Source: Cocleimonas sp. (GTDB taxonomy: Bacteria > Pseudomonadota > Gammaproteobacteria > Thiotrichales > Thiotrichaceae). From it: a stretch of 7,765 nucleotides of DNA. Made by a program: the position numbers and the translations under genes. The stretch spans positions 1 to 7,765 of the forward strand of contig JAGLBQ010000060.1 of the NCBI GenBank assembly GCA_023146675.1, written 5' to 3'. Shown piece after piece: positions 1 through 6,614 of the stretch (the first letter of the stretch is position 1; every line of letters starts with the position of its first letter). The notes beneath the pieces are model-generated. The model worked only from the letters and a program-made list of their open reading frames with translations. It was not told where the DNA came from and did not search any database.

Positions 1-1
1 T

Positions 2-61
2 GGGTGGGCAGGAGTAGTTACAAATATTCTTGATCACAATAGCAATTTGTCTGATGGCTGA
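2..61 (+). CDS. Possible C-terminal tail of an unidentified gene (partial)
   Basis: Frame 2 of the plus strand is open from the window edge to a TGA at 59-61 and would encode the tail GWAGVVTNILDHNSNLSDG. If real, this gene would be convergent with hemW, with its stop two bases from the hemW stop codon. Only 19 codons are visible, no family can be assigned, and one minus-strand frame is also open across this stretch. This is therefore a weak suggestion based on an open frame and plausible tail-to-tail packing. Confidence 0.2.
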   Translation, partial: GWAGVVTNILDHNSNLSDG

Positions 62-63
62 CT

Positions 64-1215
64 TTATATAAATGCCTCAATGGCATCATTAAGAAAATTC
101 CAGCCTTTACTTGTTGTCACTATGCGTTGCTTATCCAGAGTGATTAACCCCATCTCTACAACTTGTTTTAACCTGTCTTCAATATCTGTGAGTGCAAGGT
201 GAGTTCTTTGTTCAAATAAGTCACTCGCCACGCCCTGCTTGAGTCTCAGTGCATTTAGCATAAACTCAAATGGAATATCTACTTTCTCCAGTAATTGCTC
301 CGAAGAGCGCCCACTCCCTGTACTAACTTGCCGCATATATTGCTCAGGCTGACGATATTTGCTATAGCGTTGAATATTGCCATCAGGAGCGGTTATTTTT
401 CCATGCGCACCCGCACCAATGCCAATATAGTCACCAAACTGCCAATAGTTCATATTATGTCGGCTGCGGTTGTCATTATTTGTATTCTTGTTTGCGTAAG
501 CTGATACTTCATATTGCTCAAAACCAGCTTGTTTTAGCAATGCTTGACCTTGCTTTTGCATATCCCATAACGCCTCATCATTTGGTAGTACAGGGGGGGA
601 ATGATGAAATAACGTATTTGGTTCTAGTGTTAATTGATACCAAGATATATGGGTGGCATTGCAATCAATCGCTTGCTGTAAATCTGCCAATGCTTGTGTT
701 GTATTTTGTTGTGGCAATCCAAACATTAAATCTAGATTGAAGTTATCAAAACCTGCATTTTTAGCAATCTCTGCGGCATGGGTTGCTTCTTCACCATTAT
801 GTATCCGCCCTAATGCGTTTAAATGATCTGCATTAAAGCTTTGAATGCCGATTGATAGTCGGTTGATTCCTGCTTGTCGATAGGCTTTAAAACGCTGTTG
901 TTCAAATGTTCCTGGGTTTGCTTCCATGGTAATTTCCATGGAAGGGCGCATGGGTAGCAAAGCGCGCAAGCCTGATAGGATCTGCTCAATCGCCTCCGCA
1001 GAAAATACACTGGGTGTGCCGCCACCAATAAAAACGGACTCCAGTCGTCTACCCCAAATGGCAGGTAGCTCATTTTCAAGATCTTTCAATAATGCCTGAA
1101 TATAAGCGTGCTCAGGCAAGTTGTCGTTTATTTGATGTGAGTTAAAGTCACAATAGGGACACTTTTTAATGCACCACGGGATATGGATATAAAGGCTAAG
1201 CGGGATTGGAGTCAT
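64..1215 (-). CDS. hemW: HemW, radical SAM heme chaperone
   Basis: This 383-residue protein is a cytoplasmic radical-SAM family member related to coproporphyrinogen III dehydrogenase (HemN). In E. coli and Lactococcus, HemW is described as a heme-binding chaperone that delivers heme to respiratory proteins. The [4Fe-4S] loop is C15-x3-C19-x2-C22 followed by DFNSH. It lacks the extra cysteine of the HemN 'CGC' loop, which favours HemW. Other visible family signatures are GGGTPS (64-69), MEANPGT (98-103), SIGIQSF (121-127) and HNMNYW (253-258), which matches the HNxxYW motif linked to heme binding in HemW. The length matches E. coli HemW (about 378 aa). The ATG at 1213-1215 places SLYIHIPWC at the expected N-terminal position, although no clear Shine-Dalgarno sequence precedes it. 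The gene is divergent from the tonB-like gene. The usual neighbour rdgB is not visible. Confidence 0.95.
   Translation of the reverse strand: MTPIPLSLYIHIPWCIKKCPYCDFNSHQINDNLPEHAYIQALLKDLENELPAIWGRRLESVFIGGGTPSVFSAEAIEQILSGLRALLPMRPSMEITMEANPGTFEQQRFKAYRQAGINRLSIGIQSFNADHLNALGRIHNGEEATHAAEIAKNAGFDNFNLDLMFGLPQQNTTQALADLQQAIDCNATHISWYQLTLEPNTLFHHSPPVLPNDEALWDMQKQGQALLKQAGFEQYEVSAYANKNTNNDNRSRHNMNYWQFGDYIGIGAGAHGKITAPDGNIQRYSKYRQPEQYMRQVSTGSGRSSEQLLEKVDIPFEFMLNALRLKQGVASDLFEQRTHLALTDIEDRLKQVVEMGLITLDKQRIVTTSKGWNFLNDAIEAFI
921..944. repeat. Perfect 9-bp inverted repeat inside hemW
   Basis: CTTCCATGG at 921-929 and CCATGGAAG at 936-944 are exact reverse complements around a 6-base loop. They lie over the codons for the conserved MEITMEAN segment of HemW. 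The symmetry arises because the palindrome CCATGG occurs twice through repeated Met-Glu codons. It is most likely a by-product of coding, though an mRNA hairpin could form. Confidence 0.6.
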
Positions 1216-1369
1216 AAGTTGTTCTGCGTAAAATAATTAGCAAGATAATAACAGCCTGACAGTTCCTAATTCAAACTAACCGTTAGCTGTGTTATCCTAG
1301 CAAACATTAACCTGTTCGTTCCGTAATTCAAACTACAATAAATATAAGATACTGAATTTATAATAAGCT
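1216..1369. promoter_or_regulatory. Divergent hemW/tonB intergenic region with a direct repeat
   Basis: This 154-base gap must carry the 5' signals of both hemW (minus) and the tonB-like gene (plus). It contains an imperfect direct repeat: GTTCC-TAATTCAAACTA at 1262-1278 and GTTCCGTAATTCAAACTA at 1318-1335. The 12-base core TAATTCAAACTA is identical and offset by 57 bases. A small dyad, CTAAC-C-GTTAG, lies at 1276-1286. TACAAT (1334-1339) and TATAAT (1359-1364) are -10-like hexamers on the plus strand, but neither has a good -35 at 17 bases. The TATAAT would place transcription start at about the tonB ATG. No Fur-type box is evident. The operator role of the repeats is inference. Confidence 0.4.
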
Positions 1370-2248
1370 ATGTCATTTATCACAAATATTAATCCCTTTA
1401 ACGTTACCTTGCCAGCCGCAGTGGTAGTACATATTGCTGTTATTGCAGGTGTTGGCTTTGGTTTGCCTGATACGCCTAAAATGCAACATGCACCATTACT
1501 TGATATCACGTTAGTCAATACACACGCTGATAAAGCACCTGATAAGGCAGATTTTATCGCGCAGGCAAATCAGCAAGGTAGTGGCACATTAGATAAAAAA
1601 AGCCGTCTAAGTAGTCCGCTTGCCTCAATGAATCCCAATGATTTATCGGGAGAATCCCCTGTAAAATCATTTGAATCTACCCCTGATATTGCGCCTAAAA
1701 TTGATCCGCAATTATTAACAACTAAGGGAAAAACTGATAAGCGCGTGAATAAGCGTCCAGAAAAAGAGGATATAAAAGATCCCAAGCCTATTGATAAGGA
1801 AATGTCAGATGAAACGGATGAGATCGCACAGTTAATGGCAGAAATGAGTAAGGAAGAGCAGCATTACGCTAATCGTCCACGTATTCATTTTATCGACTCT
1901 ATTAGTGCAAAAAGTGCGGTTGAAGCAGAATACATTGATGCTTGGGCAAAAAAGCTGGAGCGCATTGGCAATATTAATTTCCCTAAAAAAGCACTTAAAT
2001 TAAGTTTGAGTGGTACACTGATCTTAAATACTACATTAGATAGAGCGGGTCGCGTGGTTGAAATTGGCATTGATAGCTCTTCAGGGTCGCGTATTCTTGA
2101 TAATGCTGCATTGCGTATAGTGAAGCTTGCATCACCTTATGAGCCTCTACCACGCGAAGTTCGTGCTAAGTATGACCAACTTAATATTACGCGTTCAATA
2201 ATTTTCCATCGAGCAGGTGGAGGGAAAGTCTCTTTTAGTACTCAGTAG
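1370..2248 (+). CDS. TonB-family energy transducer (TonB3-like)
   Basis: This 292-residue protein has TonB architecture. It has a short cytoplasmic N-terminus, one hydrophobic anchor (about residues 12-32), a long hydrophilic periplasmic linker (about 35-185) and a TonB C-terminal domain (about 188-280). The anchor contains His21, matching the functional His20 of E. coli TonB, but the serine four residues earlier in the SxxxH pattern is alanine here. The linker is rich in Lys, Asp, Glu and Ser and has few Pro-Glu/Pro-Lys repeats. The C-domain contains YIDAWAKKLERIGNINFP, then LSGTLILNTTLDRAGRV and LDNAALRIVKLASPYEPLP. This resembles Pseudomonas PA0406/TonB3, which also precedes yqgE-ruvX-pyrR and has been linked to twitching motility. 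No exbB or exbD is visible, so the partners are unknown. The ATG at 1370 is chosen because the next in-frame Met lies beyond the membrane anchor. It has no clear Shine-Dalgarno sequence. Confidence 0.87.
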   Translation: MSFITNINPFNVTLPAAVVVHIAVIAGVGFGLPDTPKMQHAPLLDITLVNTHADKAPDKADFIAQANQQGSGTLDKKSRLSSPLASMNPNDLSGESPVKSFESTPDIAPKIDPQLLTTKGKTDKRVNKRPEKEDIKDPKPIDKEMSDETDEIAQLMAEMSKEEQHYANRPRIHFIDSISAKSAVEAEYIDAWAKKLERIGNINFPKKALKLSLSGTLILNTTLDRAGRVVEIGIDSSSGSRILDNAALRIVKLASPYEPLPREVRAKYDQLNITRSIIFHRAGGGKVSFSTQ

Positions 2249-2270
2249 GACTAAGGTTTGATAATCCGAC

Positions 2271-2294
2271 GTCCTCCATAGGACTTTTCTTTCT
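2271..2294 (+). terminator. Possible rho-independent terminator after tonB
   Basis: GTCCT-CCAT-AGGAC (2271-2284) forms a perfect 5-bp stem with a 4-base loop. It is followed directly by the T-rich run TTTTCTTTCT, and the stem starts 23 bases after the tonB stop codon. Position and T-tract fit an intrinsic terminator, but the stem is short. It overlaps the left arm of the larger inverted repeat described separately, so the two structures would compete. Confidence 0.4.
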
Positions 2295-2391
2295 GCTCAT
2301 TTGATCTCAAAACTTAGAAGCATCAGCAGATGCATAGTATTGCTACCTGATGATTAAGATCAAATGAGTAAGGAGAAAAAGACAATAGAGG
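2273..2391. repeat. 119-bp imperfect inverted repeat between tonB and yqgE
   Basis: The left arm 2273-2307 and right arm 2357-2391 are each 35 bases. They match as reverse complements at about 26 of 35 positions by hand alignment. The core is perfect: CTCATTTGATCT (2296-2307) against AGATCAAATGAG (2357-2368). Inside, CATCAG (2321-2326) pairs with CTGATG (2347-2352), extending the fold, and GCATC-AGCA-GATGC (2320-2333) offers an alternative small hairpin. The element fills most of the 190-base gap before yqgE. It could be a structured yqgE leader RNA, a cruciform-forming element or a decayed MITE-type repeat. No target-site duplication is obvious. Confidence 0.65.
2350..2363. promoter_or_regulatory. 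FNR-box-like palindrome upstream of yqgE
   Basis: ATGATTAAGATCAA matches the FNR/ANR consensus TTGAT-N4-ATCAA at 9 of 10 fixed positions, with TGAT-TAAG-ATCA as an exact dyad. Its centre lies about 83 bases before the yqgE start codon. A class II site would put transcription start near 2398, but the -10 in that position (around CAATAG, 2383-2388) is poor. It also lies within the right half of the long inverted repeat, so the resemblance may come from that structure. Confidence 0.2.
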
Positions 2392-2438
2392 AGTTGAGAT
2401 ATTATTGAATTCTTAGCCCTCAGTACAGGGAATGTATT

Positions 2439-3005
2439 ATGTCTACTGAAATGATCAGTCTAAAAAACCACCTATTAATTGCCATGCCGAATACGCATGA
2501 CAGCGCCTTTGACCGTACCGTAACACTGATTTGCGTTAATGATGCCAAGGGGTCTTTTGGCATTACCATTAATCGCCCCATTAAAATCACCATCGGCGAT
2601 GTCTTTCAACAGCTTGATCTCTCAACCGATAATAGTGATTTGAATGAAACATTGGCGCTCTCGGGTGGACCTGTTGATGTAGCTCAAGGTTTTGTCCTAC
2701 ACGATACAGATAAGCGCTGGGATAGCACGATGCGCATTTCAGATCAACTTGCAGTCACTTCATCACGAGATATATTGAAAGATATTATTAAGGGTACTGG
2801 ACCTGATAATTTTCTTCTCACACTTGGTTGCGCGAATTGGGCACCACAGCAGCTTGAGGAGGAAATGATGTCAAATGCGTGGCTGACCTGTCCTGTAAAA
2901 AATAGTATTGTCTTTGACCTGCCCTATAAACAACGCTGGAACGCTGCTGCTAATAGTATGGGCGTTGACTTATCACGCATGAGTAGCAGTATTGGTCATG
3001 CATAA
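2439..3005 (+). CDS. yqgE: YqgE/AlgH family protein
   Basis: This 188-residue protein has the usual length for the UPF0301 (YqgE/AlgH) family. Visible signatures are LKNHLLIAMPN (8-18), FGITINRP (40-47), SGGPVDVAQGFVLH (75-88) and LGCANWAPQQLEEE (129-142), which corresponds to the family's G-x-x-x-W-x-x-x-QLE-x-E motif. The biochemical function is not established. AlgH was named for an effect on alginate in Pseudomonas, and structures show a compact alpha/beta fold. The gene precedes ruvX by 21 bases, as in many gammaproteobacteria, so they are probably co-transcribed. The ATG at 2439 is preceded by AGGGA at a workable distance. A second in-frame ATG at 2451 would also keep the domain intact but lacks a binding site. 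No signal peptide or membrane segment is present, so it is likely cytoplasmic. Confidence 0.93.
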   Translation: MSTEMISLKNHLLIAMPNTHDSAFDRTVTLICVNDAKGSFGITINRPIKITIGDVFQQLDLSTDNSDLNETLALSGGPVDVAQGFVLHDTDKRWDSTMRISDQLAVTSSRDILKDIIKGTGPDNFLLTLGCANWAPQQLEEEMMSNAWLTCPVKNSIVFDLPYKQRWNAAANSMGVDLSRMSSSIGHA

Positions 3006-3026
3006 ACACTACTTGGCGATCTGATT

Positions 3027-3449
3027 ATGTCAACCGTAATATGTTTTGATTTCGGTTTAGTACGTACAGGCGTTGCCATTGGCAATACCATTACCACCAC
3101 CGCAATGCCAGAATGTACCTTGCAAAGTAAAAACAATAAACCTGACTGGGATTCTATTTCTCGCTTAATCTCAGAGTGGAACCCCTCACAACTAGTCGTT
3201 GGTTTACCTACTCAGTTAGATGGCAGTGATACCGATGCCACCAAATCCGTTAGACGATTTTGCAATCAGCTAAATGGTCGCTACAACTTACCCGTAGCGC
3301 AAGAAAATGAACAATATACCTCCATTGAAGCAGCGCAACGCCTCAAGGAAACTCGCCAGCGCGGTCGCAAAAAGAAAATCAGCAAAGAAGATGTTGATCA
3401 AATCGCTGCTGTTATTATTTTAGAGAACTATTTTGCAAATAATGAATAA
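3027..3449 (+). CDS. ruvX: RuvX/YqgF, Holliday junction resolvase-like nuclease
   Basis: This 140-residue RNase H-fold protein belongs to the YqgF/RuvX family, implicated in Holliday-junction resolution and in 16S rRNA 5'-end maturation. The first acidic motif is FDFGLVRTGVAIG, with Asp8. VVGLPTQLDGSDTD matches the family's VGLP-x-x-x-DG block. The C-terminal helix VDQIAAVIILENYF carries Asp124. The usual DER(L/F)(S/T)T motif is altered: here residues 94-101 read NEQYTSIE, so the aspartate is Asn94 and the arginine is Gln96, while the glutamate (Glu95) is kept. The rest of the domain is intact and of normal length (E. coli about 138 aa). Activity may therefore be modified rather than lost. 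The ATG at 3027 is the family start, with a weak ribosome binding site, and the stop overlaps the pyrR start by 8 bases. Confidence 0.93.
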   Translation: MSTVICFDFGLVRTGVAIGNTITTTAMPECTLQSKNNKPDWDSISRLISEWNPSQLVVGLPTQLDGSDTDATKSVRRFCNQLNGRYNLPVAQENEQYTSIEAAQRLKETRQRGRKKKISKEDVDQIAAVIILENYFANNE

Positions 3450-3942
3450 TAATATTCCAGAATATCTCAGTCAAATGGCGCAACAATTACGTGAGCATAT
3501 GACAGAGAATAAGATAGAAAAGCCACTAATGGTCGGGATTCACTCCGCAGGTGTATGGCTCGCGAATGTTCTACATGAAAAACTAGCAATAGAAGATCCC
3601 TTGGCAGAATTAAATATCAGTTTTTATCGGGACGATTTTAATAAAATTGGTTTGCACGGGCAAATCAAACCCTCCAAAATGCCCGTTAGCATAGAGAATC
3701 AACATATTATTCTTGTTGACGATGTGCTTTACACAGGCAGAACCATTCGCGCTGCTATGAATGAGCTATTTGACTACGGGCGACCTGCCAGCATTACGTT
3801 AGTGGTATTAATTGACCGTGGTGGTAGAGAGTTGCCTATCTTCGCACAGGTGATTGGATTTAAACAACAATTGGATGCGGATAGTGACTTTAAACTCTCC
3901 GACAGTGAATCATTGAAATTAAGTATTGTGAAGAAATATTAA
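3442..3942 (+). CDS. pyrR: PyrR, pyr regulator / uracil phosphoribosyltransferase
   Basis: This 166-residue protein belongs to the type I phosphoribosyltransferase family. The PRPP-binding loop is IILVDDVLYTGRTIRAA, with the Asp-Asp pair at 93-94. Downstream, LVVLIDRGGRELPIFAQVIG matches the conserved PyrR hood/C-terminal block. PyrR proteins sense uridine nucleotides, regulate pyrimidine genes and often convert uracil plus PRPP to UMP. In Bacillus this works by RNA attenuation; in Pseudomonas PyrR has been tied to pyrB control. The ATG at 3442 gives MNNNIPEYLSQ and an 8-base overlap with ruvX, suggesting translational coupling. An upstream in-frame TTG at 3433 would add three residues and is less likely. 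No pyrB or pyrC follows; the gene ends against the convergent patatin gene, overlapping by 4 bases. Confidence 0.93.
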   Translation: MNNNIPEYLSQMAQQLREHMTENKIEKPLMVGIHSAGVWLANVLHEKLAIEDPLAELNISFYRDDFNKIGLHGQIKPSKMPVSIENQHIILVDDVLYTGRTIRAAMNELFDYGRPASITLVVLIDRGGRELPIFAQVIGFKQQLDADSDFKLSDSESLKLSIVKKY

Positions 3943-5270
3943 TTCTTTCCCTTTATATCCCTCAACAAATACTGATAACTAGCATTCCTCCGTATTAATT
4001 GCCGCCCTACTTTAATCAAACGATCAACCTGCTCTCGACTCAATGAAAAACTCGTTGGAATTTTATTAAAAAAGTTTTTTTCTTCATCTGATTGCAAATC
4101 TTTAAAGCCAAATTTTATAAAGTAAGGTTCAACACGGTTTTGTGGTGTGGAAAGTTGTTGTGACCATTGCTGTAACTTGTTTTTTAATAATTCTAACGTG
4201 GCAACATTATAGCGATGCAGTTGCACGTTACTCATTGCGCCAACGGTTTCAGATAATGAGGGGCGACGACTCGTGTTATCCATTAATCGTGCGGGATTAG
4301 TCGATGCATCAACAGAGATCAGCACGATTCTTTTTGGTGCCTTTAACTTTAATCGTTTCATGAGCGATTTGGCACCCCCTGAGATTTCTAACATATCATG
4401 AATAGCGCGCAAACCTAGGTTATCGGTGATGCCTCCATCAACAAAATGAGCATATTTTCGCTGATCCTTATCATAATAAGTATTCAATCCCTTTAGGATC
4501 ATTTGTAATTCAGGGCTTTTTTTAGCGCTATTGTCTATTGTTTGCAATATAGAGGAGGTTTTTTTTCCACACTTATCATGGTTTTTAATCACCACAGGAT
4601 TAAATAAAAGCGGAACGGCAGAGGAGGCGGTCACTGCCCGCGCGACAGGAAATGAGGATAAGTCAGAGCAGAGCAAATTAAAATATTCTTGAGTAAAAGA
4701 AAAACGTACACCATGCCCTAAGTCCGATGCATTAATTATGATCATTGGTGCATCAGGGTGCATCATATCGTCAAAAGTGGCGTATTTAAAAATAGTGCGT
4801 TGATAGTATTCAATTGCAGCTTCTGTTCGCCCCTGTGGTGAGATAATGAAAAAGGGATTGAGGAAGCGCTTTAAAATCTGCTTTTCAATATGATGATGTA
4901 AAAATACCGTCTCAAAATCTTCAAAAACTTTGTCGCCAAATAAACCATAATAAGCAGCGGTGAAACTTCCTCCTGAAACAGAACTGATCACATCCACCTC
5001 ATCAAGTAGACGCATCGATTTGCCATTAGCAGTAAAGGTTGTATCGCGTAGCTCTTGCAAGACTCCATACGCCAATGCGGCAGCCCGCGTGCCTCCGCCA
5101 GAGAAAGCCAAAATCACAAAGCTATCACTATTTGAGAATTTTTTATTAAAGGATGCTAGCGAGTAAGGTTTGGTGATCATTGTTGTTTTTTTTACAGGAT
5201 CATTTCTGATCTCACCATAGGTGGCACAGCCTGAAAGTAATAGGGGCAAGGCGTAAACAAGTTGGTACAT
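3939..5270 (-). CDS. Patatin-like phospholipase, predicted lipoprotein
   Basis: This 443-residue protein begins with a short type II signal peptide ending in the lipobox LLSGC, so Cys15 would be lipidated and the protein anchored in the envelope. The patatin domain follows. It has the oxyanion-hole motif FSGGGTRAAA (56-65), the nucleophile elbow SSVSGGS with catalytic Ser99, the block VARAVTASSAVPLLFNP (209-225), and FVDGGITDNLGLRAI with catalytic Asp278. In the strict GxSxG elbow the first glycine is replaced by Ser97, which I believe is common in this lipoprotein subgroup. The Ser-Asp dyad suggests acyl-ester hydrolysis of phospholipids; the substrate is unknown. The minus-strand ATG at 5268-5270 has an AAAGGAA-type ribosome binding site upstream. 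The gene is divergent from the glycosyltransferase gene and overlaps pyrR tail-to-tail, with no terminator visible between them. Confidence 0.92.
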   Translation of the reverse strand: MYQLVYALPLLLSGCATYGEIRNDPVKKTTMITKPYSLASFNKKFSNSDSFVILAFSGGGTRAAALAYGVLQELRDTTFTANGKSMRLLDEVDVISSVSGGSFTAAYYGLFGDKVFEDFETVFLHHHIEKQILKRFLNPFFIISPQGRTEAAIEYYQRTIFKYATFDDMMHPDAPMIIINASDLGHGVRFSFTQEYFNLLCSDLSSFPVARAVTASSAVPLLFNPVVIKNHDKCGKKTSSILQTIDNSAKKSPELQMILKGLNTYYDKDQRKYAHFVDGGITDNLGLRAIHDMLEISGGAKSLMKRLKLKAPKRIVLISVDASTNPARLMDNTSRRPSLSETVGAMSNVQLHRYNVATLELLKNKLQQWSQQLSTPQNRVEPYFIKFGFKDLQSDEEKNFFNKIPTSFSLSREQVDRLIKVGRQLIRRNASYQYLLRDIKGKN

Positions 5271-5396
5271 GGCAGCTATTCCTTTTTTACAATGTCTTTG
5301 GTTTTATAAATTATAGTCGCTTAATCGTTATTTTATTTACATAGTGTTCTCTAGTAAATAAGGTATTGATAATATAAAAAATAATAGATTAAAACT
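5271..5396. promoter_or_regulatory. Divergent promoter region, patatin gene / glycosyltransferase gene
   Basis: This 126-base AT-rich gap separates two divergent genes. On the minus strand, TATAAT (complement of ATTATA at 5310-5315) is a consensus -10 placed about 40 bases before the patatin start, but no good -35 lies 16-18 bases upstream. On the plus strand, GATAAT at 5368-5373 is the best -10-like hexamer for the glycosyltransferase, again with a poor -35 (TGTTCT, 5345-5350). The glycosyltransferase start has no evident Shine-Dalgarno sequence. No operator dyad stands out. Confidence 0.35.
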
Positions 5397-6449
5397 ATGA
5401 AAAAAATAGCACTGGTAATAGCAGACTTAGACCTTGGTGGTGGACAGCGTGTAGCAATTAATCTTGCTGAGGCATTGGCGAAACAACATCAGGTAAATAT
5501 TATTATTTTTCGTGATGATGAGATTCACTACCAGCCTTCCGTCAACCTTGTTCATCTGAATTGCCCTGAAAAACAGGGTATCCCTGCGAAGGTTTATAAT
5601 GTCTTTAAGCGCGCTGCCAAGTTACACAAGCACTTTAAGCAACAGCAATATGACCATATCTTTAGTTTTATGGAAACGGCTAATTTTCCTGTCGCAATGG
5701 CGAGCCGAGAAGCAGTGCTTTCAGTGCATTGTAACCCACGTAAATTATTGTCATTTTTTGAAAAACTATTAATGCGTCTTACTTATCATCGTGCCAAAAA
5801 GGTGATTGCGGTCTCGGATGATGTTGCAGATATTTTGCGTGAAGATTATGGTTTAAAACATGTTGTGCGTATTTATAACCCTGTTGATTTACAAGCAATT
5901 GCCAAGCAAGCTGAAACCCCTTATCAGCATCCTAGAGCTTATATCGTTGCTTTGGGGCGTTTAAATGAGGTGAAGCGCTTTGATTTATTGATTGAGGCGT
6001 ATGCTCATTCAAAAGCACAACAGTATTGTGACCTTCTTATTATAGGTGAGGGTGAAATGCGCCCCTTACTAGAGCAGAAAATTGCCATGCATAATCTAAT
6101 TGATAAGGTGCATTTAATTGGGCTGCAAATGAATCCTTATCCTTATTTGGCAGGTGCTGAGTTTTTAGTTTTATCAAGCCGCACCGAAGCATTTCCAATG
6201 GTATTAGTTGAAGCGCTTGCTACAAAATGTCCCGTTATTGCCACAGATTGTCCTACAGGACCGCGTGAAATTATAACACAGGGAGAGAATGGTTTATTAG
6301 TAGAAAATAAAAATGCTAGTGCCATAACAGAGGCGATAGATCAATTATATTTTGATAAAGCAGCGCAACAATCAATGCGTTCTAATGCGCTTGCGTCTAT
6401 TCAGCACTTATCAAGTAATGAAATCATCACTGAATGGTTGAAGCTATAG
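5397..6449 (+). CDS. Glycosyltransferase family 4 (GT-B fold)
   Basis: This 350-residue protein has the two Rossmann-like domains of GT4 retaining glycosyltransferases. The N-terminal acceptor domain opens with KIALVIADLDLGGGQRVA, the family's glycine-rich loop, with GGQR where GGAER is usual. The C-terminal donor domain contains VALGRLNEVKRFDLLIEA (184-201), LLIIGEGEMRPLLE (213-226) and the EX7E motif spanning Glu264 and Glu272 in RTEAFPMVLVEAL. ATDCPTGPREII and GENGLLV follow. Such enzymes transfer a sugar from a nucleotide-sugar donor to lipid-linked or polysaccharide acceptors at the cytoplasmic membrane face. The exact sugar and acceptor cannot be read from the sequence. No signal peptide or membrane helix is seen. 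It stands alone rather than inside an evident polysaccharide cluster. The ATG at 5397 starts directly at the first beta strand, as expected. Confidence 0.92.
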   Translation: MKKIALVIADLDLGGGQRVAINLAEALAKQHQVNIIIFRDDEIHYQPSVNLVHLNCPEKQGIPAKVYNVFKRAAKLHKHFKQQQYDHIFSFMETANFPVAMASREAVLSVHCNPRKLLSFFEKLLMRLTYHRAKKVIAVSDDVADILREDYGLKHVVRIYNPVDLQAIAKQAETPYQHPRAYIVALGRLNEVKRFDLLIEAYAHSKAQQYCDLLIIGEGEMRPLLEQKIAMHNLIDKVHLIGLQMNPYPYLAGAEFLVLSSRTEAFPMVLVEALATKCPVIATDCPTGPREIITQGENGLLVENKNASAITEAIDQLYFDKAAQQSMRSNALASIQHLSSNEIITEWLKL

Positions 6450-6614
6450 TAATATTATTATTCGTCCAAATAATAAGCACAGCCTATTATCACCCCTCTA
6501 TTATTTATGAGTAAGGCTTATTATTAACCATAAAAATCAACTGTTTTAGAGCTAATTTTACTCAAAATATTCGTTATTTTTATTTATATTTTTAAAATTT
6601 ACTATCAAGATCAT

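Noticed and set aside
295..740. Plus-strand open frames inside hemW
   Set aside because: They lie entirely opposite the well-supported hemW coding sequence and show no family motifs; they are antisense shadows.
3433..3441. Upstream TTG start for pyrR adding three residues
   Set aside because: The ATG at 3442 is a better start codon, fits the family N-terminus and still overlaps ruvX; the TTG has no supporting ribosome binding site.
6469..6525. AATAATAAGC / GCTTATTATT inverted repeat as a terminator for the glycosyltransferase gene
   Set aside because: The stem is almost all A/T with a 37-base loop and no T-run follows, so it is a poor intrinsic terminator.
6543..6554. GTTTTAGAGCTA, identical to the start of the Streptococcus pyogenes Cas9 crRNA repeat
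   Set aside because: It occurs once, with no second repeat, spacer, anti-repeat or cas gene nearby; a 12-base chance match in AT-rich DNA is the simpler explanation.
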